The position numbers and the translations under genes are program-made. Below the pieces are notes generated by a model that saw only the letters and a program-made list of their open reading frames with translations, was not told the origin of the DNA and searched no databases. 64,000 nucleotides of DNA, from assembly GCA_946222675.1 (NCBI GenBank), contig CAMIMA010000002.1:1-64000 (forward strand), given 5' to 3'. Positions 23,900 through 31,853 of this stretch are shown piece after piece; positions within the stretch are counted from its first letter, which is position 1; every line of letters begins with the position of its first letter. Source of the stretch: an uncultured Candidatus Saccharibacteria bacterium (GTDB lineage: Bacteria > Patescibacteriota > Saccharimonadia > Saccharimonadales > Saccharimonadaceae).

Positions 23900-24367
23900 A
23901 TGGATTCATATTACACAGACGGTAGCACGGCGCCATGTAACCCTGGTCCCGGTGGGTTTGCGGTTATTAAGAATGGTCAGCCTTATCTAGTGGGCAGTGA
24001 GCCGGTGGATAGTGCTGTGTCAAATCGACAGACTACCAATATCCGTATGGAGGGGCTTGCTCTAATGACGGCTCTAATTGATGCCGGTGGTCGGCCATGC
24101 CGTATTACTACTGATAGTCAGTTCTGGCTAAATGTTTTGACAAAATGGGCTAGTGGCTGGCAGGCGAAAGGCTGGCCAGATAAAATTAAGAATCGTGATA
24201 TTGTAATTAAGCTTTACGAGTTATATCAAGCCTCACAGGCTGATTTGCAGTGGACAAGGGCGCACGTTGGCACAACCTACAATGAGATGGCGGATACATG
24301 GGCTAATTTAGCGCGCAAAGCTGGTGTGGTTGGCACGGTGTCTGCAGATTCAATTGAGCGAAACTAG
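23900..24367 (+). CDS. rnhA: ribonuclease HI
   Basis: Degrades RNA in RNA:DNA hybrids. 155 aa. The catalytic carboxylates are visible: D7 (YTDGST), E51 (RMEGLAL), D72 (TTDSQFW) and D132 (YNEMADTWAN). KWASGWQAKGWP is the basic handle region and AHVG the mobile-loop His segment. It starts 1 nt after the DsbA-like stop without its own promoter, so it is probably read from the 22486 promoter. Confidence 0.95.
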   Translation: MDSYYTDGSTAPCNPGPGGFAVIKNGQPYLVGSEPVDSAVSNRQTTNIRMEGLALMTALIDAGGRPCRITTDSQFWLNVLTKWASGWQAKGWPDKIKNRDIVIKLYELYQASQADLQWTRAHVGTTYNEMADTWANLARKAGVVGTVSADSIERN

Positions 24368-24374
24368 CCATATC

Positions 24375-24383
24375 TGCTATAAT
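24375..24383 (+). promoter_or_regulatory. extended -10 (TGCTATAAT) 6 nt before start codon
   Basis: TGC-TATAAT ends at 24383, ATG at 24390. Confidence 0.7.
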
Positions 24384-24389
24384 GCAGGT

Positions 24390-25529
24390 ATGAATAATGA
24401 ACAAGTAGAGGGTAATTCGGAGGCGAATGATGCTAATCCGGAATATGACGCCGAGCTAGAAGCTGCGCGCAACCAAGATGAGGTGACGGTGGATACTACG
24501 CCACAGGTTGAGCACCATGCGCCCGAGCGGCCAGAGGAACTAAATCGCACCAATAGTTTCGATATTTTTGCGTGGGGTAATAATCTATCGCGCATCAAGA
24601 ATGACCTTAAGATTGAGCTGTTTTTAGTCAATAAGCACTATACGGTTTATCAACTGCCAATCGCAAGTGAACTATTACCGCAGGTGGCGCCGGTGTTTTT
24701 GTTGGGTGTACTGAATGACATCGAGAAGGGCGCTGGCCTAGGGCTAGAGGTGCGAGCTTACGAGAAGTCAGAACAAGAACCTGGCGTACTACTGTACTCC
24801 ACGCGCAAGCAAGTGTCGAATGCAAACCATGTACTAAATATTATCGAGCATGAACGCGAAACGATTGAGGCGTTTGATGAGTATAACCATGAGTTTAAGA
24901 CTATCAAGATGGTGGTGGCGCGGTTTACGCACAAGGACATCGAGCCATTTTATGTAGTGAAGCAGTTAGCTGGCTCAGGCAGCCTTAATGAGCGCACTGC
25001 TTGGCAGATTGATGACAACGGCAAGCTTGATACATTTAAGGCAACTACAGCCTTTAAGGTGCCGACGGACAATCAAGTGCTGATTTGCGGTAACGCGGCA
25101 GCGGAGGGTGAGGATACTAACCAGCGTATCTTTGCTTTTGCGCCGAAAAAATTTGAGGCGATGTTTGGTTATAACTTTAAGAAGCAGTCAATTGCAGACA
25201 AAAAAGTGGAGCAGATTTTGTCACATTATGACCTTAACTTCCCAGATGGGCAAGATTTGAATACAATGATTGCTGGCAAAACTAAGCTGATTAATAAGCT
25301 GCAGAAGCTGGATATTGGCACTAAGACGCAAGAGGAACTAGTGCAATATGCCGAAGATATGGCGCTCAATTTGATGACTACCGATAGTGGTGCGATTATC
25401 ATTATGGACAATAAAGACCTTGACATCTTCGTGAGCCTATTAAACGACGACTTTATGACCTCGGAGCTAACTGGTTTTAAGTACGAAGTTAAAGGCAAAA
25501 AGCTGCTTGAAGGTGGCGACGGAGAATAA
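24390..25529 (+). CDS. possible DUF4868 / KwaB-like protein
   Basis: 379 aa from ATG 24390. The first 45 residues are acidic and disordered. The rest is alpha/beta with no membrane helix. The C-terminal segment IIIMDNKDLDIFVSLLNDDFMTSELTGFKYEVKGKKLL follows the pattern I associate with the end of DUF4868 proteins, the family of KwaB from the Kiwa phage-defence system. The middle part (IKMVVARFTHKDIEPFYVVKQL, FAFAPKKFEAMFGYNFK) is consistent with that family. No KwaA-like four-TM gene adjoins; neighbours are rnhA and yvcK, and it has its own promoter. This is a family guess from memory that needs an HMM check. Confidence 0.45.
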   Translation: MNNEQVEGNSEANDANPEYDAELEAARNQDEVTVDTTPQVEHHAPERPEELNRTNSFDIFAWGNNLSRIKNDLKIELFLVNKHYTVYQLPIASELLPQVAPVFLLGVLNDIEKGAGLGLEVRAYEKSEQEPGVLLYSTRKQVSNANHVLNIIEHERETIEAFDEYNHEFKTIKMVVARFTHKDIEPFYVVKQLAGSGSLNERTAWQIDDNGKLDTFKATTAFKVPTDNQVLICGNAAAEGEDTNQRIFAFAPKKFEAMFGYNFKKQSIADKKVEQILSHYDLNFPDGQDLNTMIAGKTKLINKLQKLDIGTKTQEELVQYAEDMALNLMTTDSGAIIIMDNKDLDIFVSLLNDDFMTSELTGFKYEVKGKKLLEGGDGE

Positions 25530-25531
25530 CG

Positions 25532-26533
25532 ATGAATGCGGGCCCGCGGATTGTGGTCATTGGTGGCGGTACGGGGTCGTTTGTGGTTCTGACTGGGCTA
25601 AAGAGCTACGCACGGCATTTGACTGCGCTAGTTAGCATGGCAGATAATGGTGGTTCAACGGGCCAGCTGCGCGACGAATATGGCGTGCTGCCACCGGGTG
25701 ATGTGCGTCAGTGCTTGGTGGCATTGAGTGCCAGCCCGCGAGTGCGTGACCTGTTTAATTATCGCTTTGATGAAGGCATTATGGCGGGACACGCCTTTGG
25801 CAACCTCTTTTTGACCGCGCTTGAAAAGATGACCGGTAGTTTTGCCGATGCAGTGAATCTGGCAGAAGAAGTATTGCGCGTGGACGGCGCCGTGCTGCCC
25901 GTGACACTAGATGATATTGAACTAGAAGCGCATGACGGCAAGCGCGTAATTTGCGGTGAAGACTTATTAACCGAATCGCAGTTGTCGACAAGGCCGTTGA
26001 TTAAGGTGAAGAAGCGAGTGGGGCATGGTCGGGTGCATATCAACCCCGCGGTGGTTGAGTCGATTGAGCGGGCTGATTTAATTGTGGTGGCCCCAGGTAA
26101 CTTGTATAGCTCATTATCGCCGGCCTTGGCAATTCCTGAGATGGGCAAGCTACTATCACGTGCGCCAGCCCGCAAAGTTTATATTGCTAATTTAGTTAAT
26201 AAGCCGGGGCAGACTGAGGGCTTTGCGGTACACGACTATGTAAATGAGTTGGAGCGGATTGCGGGTGCGAAGTTTATCGACTATGTAATTTATAATATTT
26301 GTCGGCCATCAGAGGAGCTGCTTGCCTGTTACGCTAAGGCGGGCGAGCGGCCGGTTAAAATCGATGAGGCGGCACTTAAGCAGGCGCACTATAAATCGAT
26401 TGGTGCTAAATTATTGTCGCGCCAGATTTGGCAGAATAATTCTAAAGTTGACCCATTGGCTAACCAACGTTCACTAATTCGTCATAATCCAGATGCCGTT
26501 GCGCGGGCAATTATGAAGCTTTATTTTAGCTAA
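25532..26533 (+). CDS. yvcK: YvcK/CofD-like gluconeogenesis and morphogenesis factor
   Basis: 333 aa, UDP-sugar-binding protein of the YvcK family, linked in Firmicutes and Actinobacteria to central carbon flux and envelope growth. IVVIGGGTGSFVVLTGLK is the nucleotide-binding Gly loop; SMADNGGSTGQLRDEYGVLPPGDVRQCLVALS and GHAFGNLFLTALEKMTGSFADAV are family hallmarks; VAPGNLYSSLSPALAIP and YIANLVNKPGQTEGF follow. It starts 2 nt after the preceding stop and is probably co-transcribed. Confidence 0.95.
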   Translation: MNAGPRIVVIGGGTGSFVVLTGLKSYARHLTALVSMADNGGSTGQLRDEYGVLPPGDVRQCLVALSASPRVRDLFNYRFDEGIMAGHAFGNLFLTALEKMTGSFADAVNLAEEVLRVDGAVLPVTLDDIELEAHDGKRVICGEDLLTESQLSTRPLIKVKKRVGHGRVHINPAVVESIERADLIVVAPGNLYSSLSPALAIPEMGKLLSRAPARKVYIANLVNKPGQTEGFAVHDYVNELERIAGAKFIDYVIYNICRPSEELLACYAKAGERPVKIDEAALKQAHYKSIGAKLLSRQIWQNNSKVDPLANQRSLIRHNPDAVARAIMKLYFS

Positions 26534-26610
26534 AAAACTATATTGCTTATGGCAAAATGTGCTATAATTAAACCATATAGACCTAATTATAGCGAAAGGA
26601 TGGAATCTAA

Positions 26611-27036
26611 ATGTACGCAATCGATGAAAAGTTTGTCGACGAATTGGGGCTAACCGATTTGAAGCCAGAAGAAAAGCGCGAATTTGCCGAGCATATTAGC
26701 CGTGAGTTGGAGCAACGCGTAGGCGACCGTTTAACCAACGGCATGAGCGATGAATTGCTAGACGAATTTGGTTACTTTGTGGATGGCGATGAAGATGGGA
26801 TGAATAAGTGGTTTGCCGCCAATATGCCTAATTTCCGTAACGATGCTGAATATCAGCAGCTAGCCGCTAGCCAGCCGGACTCTCCAGAGCAGGCTTTGAT
26901 GAGCCAATTTGGTGCTTTGAAGTGGTTACAAAAGAATCGCCCAGATTATCAAGACGTAGTTCGCCATACTCTAGACGAGCTAAAGCAAGAGATTATCTCG
27001 AGTCGTGACGCAATTATGCGTGGCGCTAACGGCTAA
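26611..27036 (+). CDS. small acidic hypothetical protein (DUF5663-like)
   Basis: 141 aa, soluble, mostly helical. The opening (DEKFVDELGLTDLKPEEKREFAEHISRELEQRVGDRLTNGMSDELLDEF) matches my memory of DUF5663, a short family common in Patescibacteria. The C-terminal half (FGALKWLQKNRPDYQDVVRHTLDELKQEI) is a second helical module. It has its own promoter (TGCTATAAT about 40 nt upstream), GAAAGGAT before the ATG and a terminator after. Confidence 0.5.
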   Translation: MYAIDEKFVDELGLTDLKPEEKREFAEHISRELEQRVGDRLTNGMSDELLDEFGYFVDGDEDGMNKWFAANMPNFRNDAEYQQLAASQPDSPEQALMSQFGALKWLQKNRPDYQDVVRHTLDELKQEIISSRDAIMRGANG

Positions 27037-27065
27037 ATTACGATAATTTATCGCTAAAGCATAAG

Positions 27066-27082
27066 TGCCCCTTCTTGGGGCA
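27066..27082 (+). terminator. rho-independent terminator
   Basis: TGCCCC-ttctt-GGGGCA followed by TTTTATT. Confidence 0.85.
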
Positions 27083-27146
27083 TTTTATTGACAGTGTGGT
27101 GTTGGTTTGACTAAAATATTAGTAGTTTAAATTAGTAAAGGGGTAC

Positions 27147-28436
27147 ATGAAGTATAACGTAACAGAATGCCAGTTAAAGCGTGGCGGCAAGGGGTTGATG
27201 ATTAACGTTCCGGGGGCGACTGTGATGTCGTCACGGATTCAATTTATTGCTGGTAGTAGTTATGTTAAGGATTACGAACATAAGTCAGAGGCGGCGCACT
27301 TGATGGAACACATGGCGTTCGGCGCTAACCGCGATTTTAAATCGGTGGCTGACTTTGAGACCGTCTTTACAAAAAACGGCGCTTACCATAACGCCGGCAC
27401 GGGTGATATTGGTATGACATATGAATCGGTTTGTGCAGATTTTGAGTGGGATCGTATTTTACAGTTGCAGGCGGTGTCGATTTGTACACCAAAGTTTACT
27501 GAGGCGGAATTTAAGAGCGAAATGGGCAATGTGAGGAGTGAGCTGTCGGGCTACTTGTCTGAGGCAGGATGGGTGATTAACCCTCTGATGTGCCAAGCTT
27601 TGGGTGATAAGACTAAAACTGTACCCGAGAGCTTAGAATCGCTAAACAATATCACCGTGGAAGACATTCGCGAGCATTGGCGCCGTACCCACACGATGAA
27701 TAACATGCGCTTCATTATGGCGGGCGATTTTACGGGCGACCGTTTGGTGCGGGCAGAAGAAATTATGAATTCGTTTACATTGCCAGAGGGTGAACGTTTT
27801 GAGCGCGTGGCAGATAAGCTTCATTCGGCGCCAGCTATTTTGGTATATCGTGAAAATGTGCCAGAAATCGTTTTGAAGATTAAATTACGGTTGCGCCACG
27901 CCTTAAATAAGTCTGACCACTACGCGATGATGCTCTTAAATCATATTTTGACTAGCACGATGCGTTCGCGCATTAATGGCGACGCGCGTCGTCGGGGGCT
28001 GGCTTACTATGTTACTTCTGGTTCCTATCGTGACTTATTTGAGAGTGGGTGGAATTTTTCAACCGAGGTATCAGAGGCTAAATTGCCAGAGTTAATGGAC
28101 TTAATTGTGCGTGAGCTGAAGCGTGTTTGCGCAGGTGATATCTCGACTGATGAGCTAGATGCCGCGAAGTCATACCGCTTGGGTCGCTATCAGATGGGTA
28201 TTCAAACGGTTGAACAACTAGTTGGGTTGATGTCATCGGCGTATTTCTTAAAGGGCGAGATTAACAACTACGCTGAGATACCTGAGCTAATCAATGCAGT
28301 CACCGTAGAGCAAATGGTGCGAGTAGCAAAGGAATTCTTCGCGGAAAATTGCTGGGTGCTAGGGCTATATGGCAAGACCAGCCAAGATATGGCTGGCCAA
28401 ATGCAGACCAAGTTCGCTGTGCTATTTGATAAGTAA
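27147..28436 (+). CDS. M16 family zinc metallopeptidase
   Basis: 429 aa, a single M16 unit with an N-terminal catalytic and a C-terminal inactive domain. The inverted zinc motif HLMEH (HxxEH) is at about residues 51-55, with the distal Glu ligand in FKSEMGNVRSELSGY about 75 residues later. The Arg/Tyr-containing C-domain part is ARRRGLAYYVTSGSYRD. It may process peptides or exported proteins; there is no signal peptide, so it is probably cytoplasmic. AAAGGGG precedes the ATG. Confidence 0.88.
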   Translation: MKYNVTECQLKRGGKGLMINVPGATVMSSRIQFIAGSSYVKDYEHKSEAAHLMEHMAFGANRDFKSVADFETVFTKNGAYHNAGTGDIGMTYESVCADFEWDRILQLQAVSICTPKFTEAEFKSEMGNVRSELSGYLSEAGWVINPLMCQALGDKTKTVPESLESLNNITVEDIREHWRRTHTMNNMRFIMAGDFTGDRLVRAEEIMNSFTLPEGERFERVADKLHSAPAILVYRENVPEIVLKIKLRLRHALNKSDHYAMMLLNHILTSTMRSRINGDARRRGLAYYVTSGSYRDLFESGWNFSTEVSEAKLPELMDLIVRELKRVCAGDISTDELDAAKSYRLGRYQMGIQTVEQLVGLMSSAYFLKGEINNYAEIPELINAVTVEQMVRVAKEFFAENCWVLGLYGKTSQDMAGQMQTKFAVLFDK

Positions 28437-28452
28437 GCATTTTGTGCTATAC

Positions 28453-28488
28453 TTGACATTGACAGCTTGTATTATTATGATACAAGCT
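28453..28488 (+). promoter_or_regulatory. overlapping promoter and hairpin before secE
   Basis: TTGACA (28453-28458), 17 nt, TATGAT (28476-28481). The -10 lies within the inverted repeat AGCTTGTAT/ATACAAGCT (28464-28472 with 28480-28488), which is followed by TTTTT. The same bases could terminate the M16 transcript and start the secE-nusG one. Confidence 0.55.
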
Positions 28489-28511
28489 TTTTAAGTTAAG
28501 GAGTGTGAAGC

Positions 28512-28763
28512 ATGGCGAAAGATAGTGCAAAGCAGCCAAAAAAGGCTAAATCAAGCACCAAACCAGTATGGTTGGCCCGCCCATTTGTCGCGTTAGGACA
28601 TTATGTACGCGATAGTTGGCGTGAGCTAAAACAGGTTGAGTGGCCTAGTCGCAAGGAAACTTGGCAGTTGACCTTTGCGGTGATGGCATTTAGTTTATTT
28701 ATTGGCGCATTAGTGGCATTATGTGATTTTGCGTCACAGTGGATTGTAAGGAGTCTAATTTAA
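28512..28763 (+). CDS. secE: protein translocase subunit SecE
   Basis: 83 aa with one C-terminal TM helix. A Lys-rich N-terminus is followed by the amphipathic YVRDSWRELKQVEWPSRKETWQ signature, then the helix FAVMAFSLFIGALVALCDFASQWIV. It clamps SecY. Start after AAGGAG. It overlaps nusG by 1 nt, the normal secE-nusG pair. Confidence 0.95.
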   Translation: MAKDSAKQPKKAKSSTKPVWLARPFVALGHYVRDSWRELKQVEWPSRKETWQLTFAVMAFSLFIGALVALCDFASQWIVRSLI

Positions 28764-29311
28764 TGGCAAAAGCAAAGCGTTATGACGATAGACGCCAGTG
28801 GTACGCAATTCATACTTATTCTGGCTACGAGGAGCAAGTGGCGGACCAGATTAAGCAGCGTATTCAGGGTGTCGATATGGCAGATAAGATATTTAATGTC
28901 TTGGTGCCAAAAGAGAAGATGATCGTAATCAAGAACGGCAAGCGCCGTGTGGTTGACCAGAAGATTTTTCAGAGCTACGTCTTAGTTGAGATGAAGCTAA
29001 ACGAAGAGACCTGGTTTATCATTCGTAATACTCCCGGTGTGACCGGTTTTGTTGGTGCTGGCACCAACCCAACTCCAGTTAGCGACGCAGAAATCAAGAG
29101 CATTAAGAAGCGCATGGGTGCTGAAGAGCCAAAGCACGATATTGACCTTCAAGTCGGCGAAGTAGTTAGCATCGTTGATGGTCCATTTAAGGGCTTCGAA
29201 GGCAATGTGTGCGAAGTTGATTCCGTAAAGGGTAAGATTAAGGTGATGGTCAGCATGTTTGGCCGCGATACCTCAGTTGAGCTCGACGTGCTACAAGTTA
29301 AGAAAATTTAA
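28763..29311 (+). CDS. nusG: transcription termination/antitermination factor NusG
   Basis: 182 aa from ATG 28763, with AAGGAG inside the end of secE; an upstream in-frame start has no such site. NGN domain with WYAIHTYSGYEEQVADQIKQR and FQSYVLVEMKLNEETWFIIRNTPGVTGFVG. KOW domain VGEVVSIVDGPFKGFEGNVCEVD at the C-terminus. Couples RNA polymerase to ribosome or Rho. Confidence 0.97.
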   Translation: MAKAKRYDDRRQWYAIHTYSGYEEQVADQIKQRIQGVDMADKIFNVLVPKEKMIVIKNGKRRVVDQKIFQSYVLVEMKLNEETWFIIRNTPGVTGFVGAGTNPTPVSDAEIKSIKKRMGAEEPKHDIDLQVGEVVSIVDGPFKGFEGNVCEVDSVKGKIKVMVSMFGRDTSVELDVLQVKKI

Positions 29312-29391
29312 CTTGTGGTTGTAAAAAATGTTAAATAGTGGTAATATATTAGACGTTACGCACTTATAATTATAAGAAGGATAAGTTACTC

Positions 29392-29820
29392 ATGGCAAAA
29401 GAGAAGGTATTAGGCAACTTAAAGTTGCGCATTCCAGCTGGCCGTGCAACGGCAGGCCCTCCAGTGGGCTCGACGCTTGGTCAGTGGGGTTTAAATATGA
29501 TGGATTTTATTAATCCATTTAACGAGCAGACCAAGGATATGATGGGCAAGGAAGTGATTGTTCACCTCCAAGTGCTCGAAGGTCGCAAGTTCCGTTGGAC
29601 TTGTCTTGGTCAGCCAGTTGACGATTTGATTCGTGAAGCCGCTGGTATCAAGAAGGGTTCAGGCAAGCCACAAGCTGATAAGGTTGGTAAGATTACCAAG
29701 GCTCAGGTTGCAGAGATTGCTGAGAAGAAAATGAAGTTCTTGAACGCTAACGATATTGAAGCTGCATCAAAGATTGTAGCTGGCACAGCACGTTCAATGG
29801 GCGTCGTTGTTGAAGACTAA
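29392..29820 (+). CDS. rplK: 50S ribosomal protein L11
   Basis: GTPase-centre protein, 142 aa. LRIPAGRATAGPPVGSTLGQWGLNMMDFINPFNEQT is the conserved N-domain; the C-domain binds 23S helices 43-44 (GIKKGSGKPQADKVGKITKAQV). A TGGTAATAT element about 50 nt upstream may be a promoter, so rplKA may be transcribed apart from secE-nusG. Confidence 0.97.
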   Translation: MAKEKVLGNLKLRIPAGRATAGPPVGSTLGQWGLNMMDFINPFNEQTKDMMGKEVIVHLQVLEGRKFRWTCLGQPVDDLIREAAGIKKGSGKPQADKVGKITKAQVAEIAEKKMKFLNANDIEAASKIVAGTARSMGVVVED

Positions 29821-29829
29821 TGATTAACC

Positions 29830-29856
29830 GTGGGAGGCGGAAGCCGTTAGTACCAC
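29830..29856 (+). promoter_or_regulatory. probable L1-binding leader between rplK and rplA
   Basis: GTGG (29830-29833) pairs with CCAC (29853-29856), then GA and a GGC-GGAA-GCC hairpin (29836-29845), with asymmetric bulge GTTAGTA. Two short helices joined by such a bulge mimic the 23S L1-binding site and are used for feedback control of L1 synthesis in other bacteria. Confidence 0.6.
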
Positions 29857-29868
29857 AGAAGGAGAAAT

Positions 29869-30783
29869 ATGGCAGAAGTTAAAGAAACTGCACCAGTAGA
29901 AGCTACCGAAGCAAAGCCAGAGACTGCTGAAGCTGAAGAGCGTTTTGCTAAGGCTGGCAAGCGCAGTGAAAAGTCAGTTAAGGCCGCTGAGGCTGAGGCT
30001 GAGCGCCAAGAGCGTAAGGCTGAAGGCGACACCACCCCACAAGATGGCGCGGTTGCTAACGTTGAGAAGGGGCCAGCTCCAAAGACCCGCACTCTCGCCG
30101 AGCGCAAGGGTAAGAAGTACCGCAAGGTAGCTGAACAAATTGAAGCTGGTAAGGCTTACAACTTGCATGATGCATTAGATTTAGCTGCGAAGACCAGCAC
30201 TACCAAGTTTGACAGCACGGTTGAACTACACATGCGTCTTGGTGTTGATCCAAAGCAGGCTAACCAGAATGTTCGTTCGACCGTAGTGCTACCTAATGGC
30301 ACCGGTAAGGATGTTAAGGTGGCTGCGTTGGTTGCTGACACCGATGTTGAAGCTGCGAAGGCTGCAGGTGCCGCTTATGCTGGCGAAGCTGAAGTCAAGG
30401 CATTGCTTGAGAAGGAAAATCTTGATTTTGCTGTCTTGGTTGCCGCACCACAGTTCATGCCAAAGCTCGGTAAATACGCTCGCTTGCTTGGGCCACGCGG
30501 CTTAATGCCTAACCCGAAGGCTGGCACGGTGAGCGCTAACCCAGTAGAGGCTGTAAAGCAGGCGAAGGCTGGTAAGGTTGAATATCGTGTTGATAAGCAG
30601 GGTATTGTTCACCTCGGTATTGGTAAGGTATCGTTTGGTGCTGACAAGCTATTAGAGAATGCTAACGCGGTTATCGACAGCTTGAAAGCAGTTAAGCCAG
30701 CTGGTTTGAAGGGTATGTATGTCTTGGCTACCAGTGTTTCAACTACAATGGGCCCTGGCGTCAAGGTTGATTTGACCTTTTAA
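29869..30783 (+). CDS. rplA: 50S ribosomal protein L1 with long N-terminal extension
   Basis: 304 aa against about 230 for the family. Residues 1-75 are an acidic/Ala/Lys-rich low-complexity extension (KETAPVEATEAKPETAEAEE...). The L1 core then begins (RKVAEQIEAGKAYNLHDALDLA). Domain II carries VVLPNGTGKDVKVAAL, and MPKLGKYARLLGPRGLMPNPKAGTVS is the L1 signature. The start is chosen at the ATG after AAGGAG, directly behind the L1-type leader, so the extension appears real. L1 stalk protein; terminator follows. Confidence 0.95.
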   Translation: MAEVKETAPVEATEAKPETAEAEERFAKAGKRSEKSVKAAEAEAERQERKAEGDTTPQDGAVANVEKGPAPKTRTLAERKGKKYRKVAEQIEAGKAYNLHDALDLAAKTSTTKFDSTVELHMRLGVDPKQANQNVRSTVVLPNGTGKDVKVAALVADTDVEAAKAAGAAYAGEAEVKALLEKENLDFAVLVAAPQFMPKLGKYARLLGPRGLMPNPKAGTVSANPVEAVKQAKAGKVEYRVDKQGIVHLGIGKVSFGADKLLENANAVIDSLKAVKPAGLKGMYVLATSVSTTMGPGVKVDLTF

Positions 30784-30802
30784 TTAAAGCCAATGGTTAA
30801 TT

Positions 30803-30828
30803 AAAACACCCCTCCCGAGGGGTGTTTT
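30803..30828 (+). terminator. rho-independent terminator after rplA
   Basis: AACACCCCTC-cc-GAGGGGTGTT within A/T tracts. A weaker TAATTAA/TTAATTA dyad lies just upstream. Confidence 0.85.
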
Positions 30829-30832
30829 ATTG

Positions 30833-30841
30833 TGGTAAAAT
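30833..30841 (+). promoter_or_regulatory. extended -10 (TGGTAAAAT) 7 nt before start codon
   Basis: TGG-TAAAAT ends at 30841, ATG at 30849. It overlaps the tail of the rplA terminator. Confidence 0.6.
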
Positions 30842-30848
30842 AGTAAGG

Positions 30849-31853
30849 ATGACAAATCAACACTTAACGGCGCGCAATACGACAGCGGCCTATCTAGCAG
30901 ACGATGCGGAACTACTGGCAATTGAGGCCGAGTATCAGCAGTTCGAGCACAGCCTACAGCAAAAAATCGCTCAGGCGCCGCAAGATTATCCGGAATTTAA
31001 GCACTACGATTACCAAGTGGCGCCGTTTTGGCATGACCCATACGTGCTGGCAGCGATTGTGAGTGCTCGCGCTGGCAAGTTTAAGGCTACTGACCCAGTA
31101 GTACGTGAGCTGATGGATACTTTACGCCAGCCGCGTCGCCAATACACGCTAACTTTTACGCCGGATGGCGACACCTTGCACGTGAAGTTGACTAATTATA
31201 GTTTAAACTGTGTGATTGATAGCGTACTGGACACTGACGAGATTTGCGCCTATGCGGCGTACTTGCGCAGTCACGGTAATAGACCAGAGTTGTTCCCGCG
31301 CGACCAATACCCGTTTGCGTCGGAGCTTAAACAGCCGCGCGTTTACAAAGTGCCGGATGCGACATTAGAAAGATATCCATTTTTGAAGCGCGCGCTTCAG
31401 GTAGCAAATCAGTTTATTGGTTATCCATATGTGTGGGGCGGCAGCAACCCAGATACCTCGTTTGATTGTAGTGGATTTGTTGACTATGTCTTAGATCGGT
31501 TGGGATATCGTTATCGTAATCAGATTGCGGGGCGTGAAGTGCGCTTACCAGTGGCGGGCTCGACGCGCCAAGGAGTGTTTTATGACGGATTGTATGAGAA
31601 ATGCCGGCGGGTTGAGATTGGCGGTGAACAACCGGGCGACTTGATCTTCTTTGGTGGTACCTTTGACACCTCTTATCGTAAGGCAAATTTGAGCCATGTC
31701 GGGTTTTACGTGGGTGATGGCTGGTTTATTGCCTGTGCTTCGTCGAGCGAGGGCGTGCACTATAATAATCTTTCCGATACCCTCGACGAGGGCGAGGCTT
31801 GGCGTGACCATTTAGTCTGCTATGGACGTTTGAAGGATGTTGGTTATGAATAA
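30849..31853 (+). CDS. NlpC/P60-family peptidoglycan endopeptidase
   Basis: 334 aa from ATG 30849. The first 185 residues are soluble and unassigned. The C-terminal NlpC/P60 domain begins FIGYPYVWGGSNPDTSFDCSGFVDYVLDRLG (catalytic Cys in DCSGF), then GGEQPGDLIFFGG and LSHVGFYVGDGWFIACAS (catalytic His). There is no obvious signal peptide or TM helix, which is odd for a wall hydrolase; it may use another export route or act after cell entry. Leaderless-type start; overlaps the next gene by 8 nt. Confidence 0.85.
   Translation: MTNQHLTARNTTAAYLADDAELLAIEAEYQQFEHSLQQKIAQAPQDYPEFKHYDYQVAPFWHDPYVLAAIVSARAGKFKATDPVVRELMDTLRQPRRQYTLTFTPDGDTLHVKLTNYSLNCVIDSVLDTDEICAYAAYLRSHGNRPELFPRDQYPFASELKQPRVYKVPDATLERYPFLKRALQVANQFIGYPYVWGGSNPDTSFDCSGFVDYVLDRLGYRYRNQIAGREVRLPVAGSTRQGVFYDGLYEKCRRVEIGGEQPGDLIFFGGTFDTSYRKANLSHVGFYVGDGWFIACASSSEGVHYNNLSDTLDEGEAWRDHLVCYGRLKDVGYE

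Noticed and set aside
24390..25529. Calling a complete Kiwa defence system
   Set aside because: No KwaA-like membrane gene lies beside the DUF4868-like gene; flanking genes are housekeeping.
29945..30130. Alternative-frame ORFs within the rplA 5' extension
   Set aside because: They arise from Ala/Glu/Lys codon bias; the L1 frame has the ribosome-binding site and leader.
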